Origin: Echeneis naucrates
Lineage: Eukaryota > Chordata > Actinopteri > Carangiformes > Echeneidae
Direction: 5' to 3'
Length of the DNA: 64,000 bases
Assembly: GCF_900963305.1 (NCBI RefSeq)
Contig: NC_042518.1
Location: 11,422,486 to 11,486,485 of the forward strand
A program made the translations under genes and the position numbers. Below the pieces are notes generated by a model. That model did not search any database. It had not been told where the DNA came from and saw only the letters and a program-made list of their open reading frames with translations. This document shows, piece after piece, positions 1-11,500 of this stretch. How positions within the stretch are numbered: the first letter of the stretch is position 1; the number at the start of each line of letters is the position of its first letter.

Positions 1-3000
1 GTGAAAGCAGTGATACAGCAGACTCTGCCTGTGCTCAGGGACATAGTGGATAGCATCTCTGGGGAATCCACAAAATCACGTCAGATCTGTTACCAGAGTC
101 TACAGGAGTCTGTTCAAGTGTCACTCAGTCTTTTCCCAGTGTTTATTCAGCAGCCAGGTCAGTGTCTCCTCAACAGCTGGGCTGCCCATTTATAGTTAAC
201 TAAAAATCTGATGAAGGTGAAGGGTCACACTGCATTTCTGCCCATCCTTTTCCTGTCTTGGTTGACTGCACTATGTTGGGCAAATAGACGTAATATTTCC
301 GTAAGACGGAATATTTCTCTGCTGCTATCCTACTCGTGTAGGCAAGGTGATAACAGTACATGTAGCAACAGGCCATATCCATGTCACTAAAGAATTTAAA
401 CACTTCATTTTAGTCTCTGCTCTTGCAGCTGGCATTGAGAGATGCATCTAGTTGTTGTCAAATAGCATACAAAATACAAATGAACATATATTAATTTATT
501 TCACAAGTATTTCTAACTAGATAGATGCAGTAATAAAGAGTAGTATAATTAATGTGAAAGAATTCTGAGGACTTAAAGCTAAAATACAAAGGTGATCTGA
601 CTGGCCTAATTTTTCGTTTTCACCTCTGTATCCCAGATGTGACGGATGAGATGCTGGCCTTCTTCTTGACACTGTTTCAGGCATTGCGAGTCCAGATGGG
701 TGTTGCCTTCACAGGGCAGATCATCCACACTTTCCTCAGCATGTTCACCAGGTAAAAAATGTGTCTCTTGCTGCAGTTATTTATATTAGTTGTTTACTTT
801 ACTATAAAATCTTGTCTTTAGATTTATGGGGCATTTGGGTATACACTGAAAATACTTGTCTCACACTCAACACTAAATGTAATGTCACTTATATGTGCTC
901 CAGGGAACAGCTGGCGGCCAGTATTTTACAAGAAGGCAGTGCAGGGTGTAGAGTGGTGCAGAAGTTCCTCAAAATCCTGCAGGTGGTGGTGCAAGAGCCT
1001 GGTCAAGCTTTCAAGCCTTTTCTCCCCAGCATCCTCTCTCTCTGCATGGAGCAGGTTTATCCTGTGGTGGCAGAGGTCAGTTGGTGGTCACTTGTCCTAA
1101 GTTATCGTGTCTTTGGTTTTCTTCTTGATTTGGTTAGTCAGCGGGCACCTGAAATTTGCATGTGGCTTCATAATATTAACAAAGGAACAAACAAACCAGT
1201 AGTTAATGAGAATAAAAATGAAACTTGTCACAGATTTGTTTTATTTAAATATTCTGAAAATGAAAATTGTCAAGTGCTTAAGGGTACAGTTTGTGATGGT
1301 ATGCATCCCTGTTTTTGACAGCGGTCTTCCCCAGATGTGAAGGCAGAGATGTTTGAGTTGCTATACCAAATACTTCACCAAAACTGGAGGTACTTCTTTA
1401 AAACTTCAGTCTTAACAAGTGTCCAAAAAGGAGCTGCTGAAGATACTATGGAAAATGAAGCCCAGTTCACAGCTGCCATGCAGGTTGGCATATGCATCTA
1501 CAGTTGTTGGGTTTTTTTTGTTTGTTTGTTTTTGTTGCCATTTGTTTGTTTTTGTTTTTCACTGATGCATAAAAATTCCATTGCTTTCTACGATTGCTTT
1601 AAAACCTTGACAGGAGTTGTTTCCTTTGTTGGGCTTTGGATTTTTCACAGGAGTAAGAATTCTCTTCTTGATATTATAATAATAATGATGATGATGATAA
1701 TAATAACAATAATAATGATATAGCTTATTAGTTACATGGAACTAATATGGAATATAAAACCCGATTGCAGTAACTAGATTCATCTATCTCAAATGATGAC
1801 AAATTTAACACAGCTAATCAGTAAAGTTATAGTTAAACCTGGTTTTGTAATTTCCCGATCTTTTCCCAGGCATTTGGCCAATCTTTCCTGCAGCCTGACA
1901 TCCATATCTTCAAGCAGAATCTCTCCTATTTGGAGTCACTCAACAGCAAGCACAAGTTGTACCACAGAGTAAGTTCAGCTTTGATATCAGTATTTTATAT
2001 TTCGATGTTCACTGGATGATGGTACTGTTGTCACCTCAGACTGGCAAAATAAAAGTAATTGCTGTTTAAGTTTAACACATGAATGCCTTCACAACATAGT
2101 TGAGAACAAAGAAAATACTGGACCTGCCTGTAATTAAAGCAACGGACCAGCTGTCTTAGGCCACCTGTCACAAACAAGATTAAACCAAAACTCTTGAATA
2201 TTTCAGCTTTACTTCATATAGTTCATCAAAAAACAATTATGGTCATTAGTCAACACTGTGATTCAGGAAGGGGAACATGATTTCCTCCCACTTGTTTGGT
2301 TGGTGGAAGCAGAGTGTCACAAGGCAGTAATTGGAATGTTTATTGTGTTTTAGAAGCTTTTCCGGACCTCGATGCTCTTCCATTTCATCAACGTGCTGCT
2401 GCAGGTCCTTCTCCACAAAAGCCACGACCTTCTTCAGGAGGAAATCACCCTCGCTATTTACAACATGGCTTCTGTCGACTTTGATGCCTTCTACTCTGCC
2501 TTCATGCCAGAGTTCCTCAGTGGCTGCCAGGGTGTGGACACCAGCCAACGAACTGTTCTTGCCCGAAACTTCAAGCTTGAACAGGTAAGAATTCCAAATG
2601 TGTGAGATATTCTCTACCTAATGGGTAGCTATGGCAATTAGAGGTGAAACAATAGGTTTACTCGTCCCCAACTGTTCGGTACAAATACACGTGTGTACCA
2701 AACGTGCCAAAATCTTACCACATATAAGCAAAAGGGACATATTCCTTGTTTACTCTGGATGATGTCCAGCCATCCTAGCAACCTTTTTAACATGTAGATC
2801 AGAGCAGCCTCACTGAGCTCAAGCTACCTTAACAATTTTGAGTTATTTAATCTAACTTTTAATTGGTCTTTATTTTATTACTTACTTTTCATTTCCCAGC
2901 TTTGAAATTTTTACATTCCATGACACTGTCGCTTCTTTGACGCATATGGAAAGGGCAGAGTTATTCAGTTTGGTGCAGTCTCTAAATGTCACTACTAGTT

Positions 3001-3612
3001 GCCGCTAAGTCCTGGACACTGGTCCTAAGAATAAGGCTCAGCATCTTATGACTGTACAGACAGTTTGGTACCGTTTGCCCAATATTAATGAGGTTTATTA
3101 ACAAATACAGGCATGCAAGACTAGCCATAAACCCCTGGGAACTGATCAAACCATAAACAAGAAAATGAGCATAACATTGACTAACTAAAAACAAAAGAAC
3201 CACTACACTAGCTCCTCAGCTGCTACGTGGACCAATCTGCTTCTTACTTGCATTTTGTTAAACATTTGCTGCACAACAACAGGTGCATTTAAAAGCTCAT
3301 GGTAGACCAACACCAGGACCTTTATCTGCTACATGAGACCGTACAAACTCCACTCTTAGATCTGAAAGTCATTAGTTGATGATGAGAGACTGGTCCTAAC
3401 TACTCCTGTGTAGTGTAATTATGCTTTGTGAAAGTTTTTGTCTGCTCTGCACCCTAAACACGCAAACTGTAAATAAATGTAACTGTTCAACTCTTCTCCC
3501 CTCCCTCAAGGACCTGCCTTCGTTCACTCAAAGTGTGCAGCGGTTGGTTAATGACCTTCGCTACTACAGACTTTGCAATAGTAGCCTGCCCACTGGCACC
3601 ATCAAGCTATAG
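1..3612 (+). CDS. xpo6: Exportin-6 (C-terminal part, 5-prime end outside window)
   Basis: Exportin-6 is a RanGTP-dependent importin-beta-family carrier that exports actin-profilin complexes from the nucleus. Seven exons join in phase: 1-157, 637-751, 904-1075, 1322-1483, 1870-1968, 2354-2584 and 3511-3612. They give 345 C-terminal residues and a TAG stop. All introns are GT-AG. The product is helical HEAT-repeat-like sequence. It contains LQVVVQEPGQ, NWRYFF, FGQSFLQPDIH, LLQVLLHKSHDLLQEEI and the ending DLPSFTQ...LVNDLRYYRLCN, which I recognise as the vertebrate XPO6 C terminus. The human protein is roughly 1,125 residues, so about two thirds lie upstream of base 1. The reading frame is clean, with no sign of decay. 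Human XPO6 lies on 16p, unlike the 19q-type genes further right. Identification is confident; exact exon edges rest on splice consensus and phase. Confidence 0.95.
1676..1720 (+). repeat. ATA/ATG trinucleotide microsatellite
   Basis: Interrupted AAT/ATG units lie in the xpo6 intron before the exon at 1870. Confidence 0.8.
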
Positions 3613-4140
3613 CACAATGACTGTTGAACCACTCCCCACATCAACAAAGATCTTCAAGGATTGCCTGTGCTGACCACTTTGCCCAACACTCCCACTCAGC
3701 TTCGCTCCACCTGTTCAAAGTAATGGGAAGGAACACACATTTGTAAGGTTGAGTAGTTGGAGGTTGAGGATGCTGCTGTTTTTCTTTGATTTCTACTGTA
3801 GAAGGTTGGCGCATTAATATTTTTTTTTTTTTAAAGCAGTGCCCTCCTTATGTAATGCCAATGATAATTTGGCAAGAGATGTAAACCTGGTCTGCAGTTG
3901 GCTTACGCCCAGACCTGGAGCAGTCTGAGCCAGGCCTCCTTCCCCACGTCTCTGCACAAAGCTGGGCTGGGACTGAGCACTTTCAACTCATTTTGAGTTT
4001 TTAAAATGTCTGCTTTTATTCATTTTGCCTTCAATTTTTTTCATCTCCAAAGGAGACGGACTCTCAACTTTCATATCATTCCATTCTGAAAAAGAAAAAA
4101 TCTGCTTAATTAAATAAAGTGCTTTTTTTTAGTAAAAGTC
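3613..4140 (+). other. xpo6: xpo6 3-prime UTR with poly(A) signal
   Basis: This noncoding stretch follows the xpo6 stop. A canonical AATAAA lies at 4113-4118, followed by a T-rich run, so cleavage is expected near 4130-4140. The UTR end is inferred from this signal only. Confidence 0.6.
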
Positions 4141-5438
4141 AGGTGTTGTTTAATTCAAGATTTCATAGGTCTGCTCACCTCCACTGTTCCCTGTATTACA
4201 ATATTGTGTGTCAGGATAATGGTTGCATTAAGAAATTCAAATGTTTTCTGTATGTTTCCACTAATTTGCTTTACAATCGCATCTTAAATCCACCTACTTA
4301 TACTGCTGAACAGTATTTCTAAACCTGTCGTTTTGTAAACATGAGCACAAATCAGTTAATGGATAAGATTGACCAGATCTAAATGTGGGAATGGACAAGT
4401 GCCCTGACAGGGGGGAGCATCAACGGACAGACGTCTTCACGTGACACATGTGACACATCACATGCAGCCAATAGAAAGTACCAGCACAGGAAGAGTAACA
4501 CAACATCACCAACATCTAGCTTCACTCTGTGTCTGCTGCTGCAGATCTATCAAGGCTTTAGATGTTTCTCTATTTTTTTTAAAGCTTTCCCAGTTGCTGT
4601 TTTTAGGACTGAAAACAAATGTTCCCAGATATGATTTCAGCTTTATTGTGTATCTTCAGCTTTGTGACTGCTGGATAGTAGAAAACGGACTGATATCTTA
4701 CAAATGGTACAGCTTGACACTTGATGTAATTAAAGCTCAAAATATCTTTGATGCTAAATTCAGATATTTATATTCTTATTATAAAATGTAATATAACTAA
4801 ATTGTTAGTGCTGATTTAACCTTCATTGAAAAGAGCCTAAAATGTCTTGAAATCACTGAAATTGTCAGTTGTAGTTTTGTTTTAAAGCAATTCCACCAAT
4901 TTCATACCGTTACATATATTGCCCTTCTAAGAAATGTCTTAATGAATGGAACTTCCTGCACAGGGATCACATGTATAACATCCTCTGTTTTGTGGAGAGT
5001 CAGGGACTAAAGTGCCTAATCTGCTTTACAAACTTGGTTTGTGGAGGATTGTGTGTAATTGAATACAGTGTGCCACTGCAGTATGAGAAATGTAGGACCC
5101 GGCGGTTTTAGTGTCTTTCTCGTCCACAGTCCTAAAGATGCTGTTCAGGTTAGTTGGAACATCCCTTTGACGTTATTGCGTCAGTTTTGAAGTTCCAGTT
5201 TGGTGAATATCGTGAAGGCTCAGGTGGTTGGGATTGAGGTGCAGGACCAGTGTTGGGCTTTGGCTCGGTCACCTGTCCACTGTTGGACATGAGGGGGATG
5301 TGTCCAGGACAGGGACAGCAACATCTGGCATGACTGGAGTTAAATAAGTGTCAGTGTCAGACAGTTAGGGGGGGGGGGGGGTTGTTTGAGGAGGGTCGAA
5401 TTCTCTCAGGTGAGTCTGACAGAGCAAAGCCTCCAAAC
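4141..5438. other. xpo6-nme4 intergenic DNA and nme4 5-prime flank
   Basis: I see no gene here. The stretch is AT-rich up to about 5080. A 12-14 base G run lies near 5368-5382, just upstream of nme4, and nearby sequence is richer in G+C, consistent with an nme4 promoter or 5-prime UTR. A short open frame with an upstream in-frame ATG (5382) continues into nme4 but adds an acidic leader unlike a mitochondrial presequence. Confidence 0.5.
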
Positions 5439-6901
5439 ATGATCCTGTTTCAGAGCGGCAGAGGACTTTTTAACACAACTGGACGACACTTCTTCTCCAG
5501 GAACCAACACATCGCCAAATGTTTGGTTCCTGGATCTCCGTCTGCCAGGCTGGCCGGACACCGGAGCGCATCCAGTAAGTGACTGAACTCTTTTCTGTGA
5601 GAGAAATGAACTTGGATGAGGGAACTAACTTAAACTACTGTTTAAGGTTTCATTCCTAATCAATAAATGTGTGACGATGATATAAATGTTTTTTATTAAA
5701 GAGCAGATTATTATTTGTGCTGAGTGTAAGCCACTGCGTAACGTATTTGTCCTGAAGTTAAAGGACCCGTTGAGAAAACAAAGTGGTTTGCCAAACTCAG
5801 GGGTCATGAACTGGAACTGGGTTAGAGGGACAGAAGGCGGAGGTGATGGTGATGGTGGGGAAACAAGCGGGCCCGGACGCTTCATGGCGCCGTACCAACA
5901 TTAAAATGTCACCGGACCACGTTGTTCTCGTGCCAAACACTTCTGCGTTTAATTGATCGAGTGTAGTCATTCATTAGCTCTGCCTAGTGCGCAGGCGCGA
6001 CTCATCTGGCAGTGTTTGTGATGTGTCTGTTCACAAAGTGGAGTTTGGGGGGTCACTAACAGGATGATGGTGAACATCTGATCAGCTGATCTGCTCTGTC
6101 TGATGCTGCAGGTTGCTCAGGTGTTCAGGAGCGGACTCTCATCGCTGTTAAGCCGGACGGAGTTCAGCGTCGTCTGGTTGGACAAATAATTCAGCGGTTT
6201 GAGCAGCGAGGCTTCAAGCTGGTCGGCCTGAAAATGGTGCAGGTATGGAAGAGTGTTTTATGATGTTTAAGTAAAGTGGAACATCCCTAGTCATTTTTGT
6301 TAAACTACAGCTGTTTTTTTTGACAAGGTGTCTGAGGATCTTCTGTCTCAGCATTACGGCCAGCTGAGGACCAAGCCCTTCTACCCCAGTCTGCTCCACT
6401 ACATGACCTCAGGACCTGTGGTGGCTATGGTGAGGGCTCCATCTCTGACTCTCATTTTTACTTCACCAGCGACTGTTAGTGCACAGCTCTTTGTGTGTTT
6501 GGTCTATTTTTGTTCAGGTGTGGGAAGGGCACAATGTAGTGCAGACATCACGCTCCATGGTGGGACATACTAACCCTGCTGAGGCCCGGGCGGGCACAGT
6601 CCGCGGAGACTTCAGCATCCATGTTAGCAGGTGACCAATCATACATTTCAGGACTGTATGAAAATCCTACCCAAATTATGAATCCTGTATAACCACAGAA
6701 TGCATTTTTTTTTTTTTGAGGGGGGGGGGGTTCTTTTGTATCTTGGAGATAAAATGTTGATGTTTGCTGGTCATTTAAAGGAACGTGGTCCACGCCAGTG
6801 ATTCACAAGAGGGAGCTCAAAGGGAGATCCAGCTGTGGTTTCAAGGAAAAGAGCTCCTGAACTGGGACTGCTGTGACCAAAGCATCACCTGTGAGGTGTG
6901 A
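5439..6901 (+). CDS. nme4: Nucleoside diphosphate kinase, mitochondrial type (NME4)
   Basis: NDP kinases transfer the gamma-phosphate from ATP to other NDPs through a phosphohistidine. NME4 is the group I member of the mitochondrial intermembrane space and inner membrane. Five exons join in phase: 5439-5574, 6112-6242, 6328-6429, 6518-6630 and 6781-6901. They encode 200 residues. The first ~48 residues, starting MILFQSGRG, are basic and rich in hydroxylated residues with few acids, as in a mitochondrial presequence. That is why I prefer ATG 5439 over the in-frame ATG at 5382. The catalytic core follows: [14 protein letters not shown], the Kpn-loop [21 protein letters not shown], and the active-site histidine in NVVHASDS. 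The C terminus ends at CEV, close in length to human NME4 (187 residues). NME3 is the alternative, but its N terminus is a hydrophobic anchor, not this type. Confidence 0.92.
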
Positions 6902-7127
6902 CGAAGCTGAGACCTGAACGCAGCAAGAATCAGTAAAACTACCTGTCCTGCTGCTCAAAGGTGTGTCTCTCGTGTCAGTGGTGGGGTCATACATTAGTGC
7001 AATTATAGTCCCAAAGAGTTTTATTAAAATAAATGTGACTTTCAAATAATTAACCAATTTAATATTTCTCAGCCACTGATTTTCAATTGAATTTTTTAAA
7101 TCACATCTTAAATGGATGTAAATGCAC

Positions 7128-7133
7128 AATAAA
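7128..7133 (+). terminator. nme4: Poly(A) signal of nme4
   Basis: AATAAA lies 227 bases after the nme4 stop, followed by a TC-rich stretch. This sets a short 3-prime UTR of about 250 bases. Confidence 0.65.
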
Positions 7134-7149
7134 GCCTCCCTGAAGAATA

Positions 7150-8526
7150 ATTAATGAAAGTTAAATATTATAATTTAATGAATTACATACTTAGCAGTGT
7201 TGTTTTTAGGTGTATTAAGTGCGACGCTAAACAGCAAAATAAGTTACTTGAACTATGTCCTTAAATACCTGTGTAAAAAAAAAAAAAAGGGGGGGGGGGT
7301 TAATTCTACTTGGCTTAAAAATTTAAAACAAGGAGATAAAGTGTGGAGCAGAAAAAAATCATTGCGAAGATGTCTAGAGTAAGGAAGAGTATATGTCAGG
7401 AATTGTGAATAATTCTTCTAATAATCACTGTTTACACATTTTGTTTAATCTCAGGTGGACTACAAATGTACTCAAGCAATGTGTTTATCACTTCACAGCG
7501 CTGTAGGATGACACTTTACCTCCACAAAACGGATATTGGTTTTTAGAATGACTTGCTTTTTGAATTATTTATTTCTTAATAATGACTTAATGCTGTTTGT
7601 CACGCACTTAAATTATGAATCTGTACTACTATTTTAGCAGATACTGTTTTCAGCTGAAATAATTCCTGTATTTCGTATTGCCTGAAAAACATAAAAACAC
7701 TTATGTTTTTCGGTTGGGACTCTTATCTAACTGGAAAGTTACACCTAAAATACAAACTATCGCCACAATGCTGTGACAAATTCTATCACCGCAGTCCAGT
7801 CTTTGCTGAAGACGTAGTGCTGTAAATGTGAAAACAGCCGCAGCTCTTCACATGGCTGCTAAGTATTGAGTTTTGATGGTTTGGCTATCGAGGGAAACTC
7901 ATAAATGACTCCTCTAATTAGATCATTTGTTTGATGTATTGAAGAGGCAACATCTTAAAACTTCATCTCACAGAAGGTCACTGCTGAAATTGTATGAACT
8001 AAGTTAAAATGTGTATTTTATCTAAAACAGCAACTCTCTACAACAAGTAGCATCATCTTAAAGCAGGTTGACATGTAACCAATAACTCTAAATCAATCAG
8101 ACGACAGTGTTTTGTGGAGAGAAACATTTTAATCATAAAGCATAAAGCATTTCATGGGTTTTATACTGTAGCTTGGAAAAGTAGTTCAGTCCATTGTACT
8201 AGTGTTTACCTTGCAACTATACCACATTAAAATGATCATGTTATATTTATTATATGGCATATGCAATCGTCATGTTTCAAATAATTGATAATTGACTCAA
8301 ATAAATGAAAAGAAAAACTTTAAACTCTGAGTTTTAGTTAGTGACTGACTTTAACGCAGCTTCTTGCCTTATCAATCTGTGGCACAGAAGAGATAAAACA
8401 ACAGGTATGACTAAAAAATTAAACTCCATCTGCATTTCTCTCTGTGGCCCAAACTGTTAGCAACCCTACATTTATGTCCAATAGTCTTTGATGCCACATC
8501 TGAATTCATGGACGTGGAAAACTCGC
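7150..8526. other. Convergent nme4/eps8l1 intergenic DNA and eps8l1 3-prime UTR
   Basis: No coding potential is seen. An A13 run followed by G10 lies near 7275-7300. On the minus strand AATAAA is present at 8251-8246, which suits the end of the eps8l1 transcript and gives a 3-prime UTR of about 300 bases. The junction between a 16p-type gene block (left) and a 19q-type block (right) falls in this stretch. Confidence 0.5.
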
Positions 8527-11500
8527 TCAGAATACGTCTGGATCTGATTTCAGACCAATCTTCAGCTTTTGCTTCTCCATCACTGTCTCTAATTCTGAGG
8601 CCTTACGCACATCCTGAGGAGACACAACAGAGGAGGAATTTCAAGGGTGTTTTTTTGATACATGCATTGTAGATATTTGGTCATATATTAAACTAAAGTC
8701 TGAAAAACACAGGTGAAGCTAAATAAACCTTGTATGTGAAATTTCTCTACTTTTCAGATCAAGGACAAAACGGTCCTCAACTCCTTAGTAACTAAAGGAA
8801 AACCCCCAGTTCCACCATTGACCTATAAGGTACCCAGCAGCTTTTGTGCATTTTGAATTCATAAATTGAAAGGTGAATAGTCTCTTCTCAATGTAGGTCA
8901 AGAAAAAAGTGCTAAAATGAGACAAGTCTTGCATAGCCCAAGGCTGAGCAAACAACTGGCTCAGGACTCATTGACTCAACAATAACCTCAGAAAGAGAGA
9001 GAGAGAGGGAGGGAGAGGATGACTGAGTGAGTGCGTACAGCCAGAGTAAGACTGGACAAACCTCAAGAAGAGCCTTCTGCACCATTATCTGGCTGTAAAC
9101 TCGTGCACCTTCCTCTGGTGACACTGCACGGAGCTCCTCCTTATTCAGGGAAAATAGCTGCGCTGCTGTTAAAATGCCCAGACTCTGAATTGTCCTAACA
9201 GAGGAGAAAAGTGCAGCGAACTCAGTGTTGGTTCCTTTTCGCCTTTTTATTGTCAGAGAAAATTGCAGATACCAGTGCCATGACAAAGAATCCAGTTGCT
9301 GAAACGTAATTGCGACACAAATTTAGACATGTGGGGGGCGCTAGTGTGCACCTAAACAGCATGAACAGTGCACTCATCTGTGAAAACCACTTAACATAAA
9401 AGCGTCCAATAAGCACCTCTGGACACCTCACTGAAGCCTCCTCCACTGAAACAATAAAATCTATTTTATTTTGAAATTACCTGGTACTGTAAAAGCCATT
9501 ACGCCACTGGATAGAAGGAAGATGCCTACATTTAATCCGTTTTAGCACACAACCCATGTTGGATGTGATATTCTACAGGGTAACTACAGGAGCTTGAGAA
9601 GAGGAAACATGGCTATAAGCGAGCCAAGAGGTTCGACTGCCTGACTGAATCAGGTTGGAGGAAACTGTCAGAGCTGGAGGTGTCTCCAGCAGTGGACACT
9701 CACGGTGGCCTGAAGCCCTTGGCGGTGAGCCAGGCCTCCACCTCAGCAGGGGGCGAGTGGTAGTTCAGGGGAGCCAAAGTGTCAGCTGTGCGGGAAACCA
9801 CCGGGGGCCGGACTGAGCCTCTTTTCTCAGCCAGCTTCTGAAGAAGCTCGTCATTCATTATCAGGACTGCACAGACACAAAACTCACATGCAGACCAGCA
9901 CATTGCCATAAACAGCCAATAAACAATACGGTAAGTTTAAAGCATCGTTCTGTATTTTCAAACTTGGTTTTAACCTCCAGGGTTTTGAATGTTACTTGTG
10001 TGTTTGGCATTAGCATCTTAAAATTGAGAAATCTCTACAACATAGTGCTGTTAGAATTGTGTGCTGTTGACTAGGCTCTGGATGCAGATTTGTTCAATGA
10101 GCAAGTCCCTTTAAAATTGGTACAAATGAAGTTTGTTACCTCGGTTACTATCTTCCCCCATTGCTGTAGATGGTAAAATCATGCTCTGCGGCCGCACTGT
10201 TGGGCTGGTTGCAGTTGGACTAGTCCCAACCGGGCTTGATGGAGCATATGGGAAAAACTTTGTCGAAGGGCTCAGAGGGCTCAGGGGGCTCAGAGGGGTC
10301 CTCTGTGGTGTCAAATTAGGAATTAATTAAAAACTGCTAAATGCATGAGATTGAAAACCACAGTGTGTTTTCAAGGTGTGTGGTTGTACCTTTGACTCTG
10401 TGCGTTCCACTAAGTTATCCCTCTGTGTGTTGTTCAGAGCAGACAGCGGCTCCAGGATGTTAAAGGGAACAAATCCAATCTGGTCAAAACGATTTCGACA
10501 CTTCCACCATCGCTTTGATGACTCAATTACCTGTGGGGAAGACGCCACACAAATCAGTTGGGTTCTGTGACAAACTCCATCTATATATCCTGGATTAAAG
10601 AACACTTTTGCTTTGTTTCACAAGTTGAAATATGAACTCAAACACAGGGGGCTATTTCTGTTTTGTTAAATCCATGTCAGCGAAAGCTTCCTCTTTGCCA
10701 AGTTATCGCACCTACATATTAAGGTAAGACAAGCACAGCAGCTGTGCCTCCACCTGGTCAATGTGTACTTTTCACACACAACACAATGACAAAGATGCCA
10801 CATATTTCAAGAGGGCTTTTACTTGGCATGCTGAATGTCGAACAGAGCCCTTTGTTGTCTCCGGTGTCCTCCAGCCCCTTCACCTGTAACAGCGTCTCAG
10901 ACCGACAACCCACACTGCACAAACTACCAGAAACCGACTCTTGATAGGCCACAACTGTCAGGTGGATGGGTGGTCTTGGCAAAGAAGGAGTTCTCACTAA
11001 TTCAGATTTCAAGTCATTTGTGAACAACTTTTGCAAGATAAGTCTTGTTCCAAAAAGGTCTTAAATGACAATGAAAAATGTGATCAAAAACAAGTGTCCC
11101 ACATGTGTTTGCGCTCAGTTTATGTAGTTTTACAGGTGTAACAGGTCGTTCTAATTATCGGTTTTTACCTCCAATGTTTCCCCATGTAGCACAGAGAGTT
11201 CACTGCTGTTTCTGGCCACAAAGTCATAACTGCAGCAGAAAAATCTTTCTCCCTCCGGTGGGAGCCTGTTTCCATCTCTGAAAATGTCGTTTCAAAGCAT
11301 AAATGTAGACGATGACAAATCAGAAATCATTGCTCACTAACTATTTTACTGAACACCATACTGTTGTTTACATCTATCAGGAATTAGGCTGTTATTGCCA
11401 CTGCTGTTATAAGAAATAATTATGATTTCTTCTTTTCATGTCTACAGGCTTACACATCGTCTGTGCCTTCATCAGGGTTCTCTGCCATTTGTCGTGCCTC

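Noticed and set aside
5382-5438. Upstream in-frame start for nme4
   Set aside because: It adds an acidic leader and contains splice-like motifs; the start at 5439 gives a proper mitochondrial-type N terminus.
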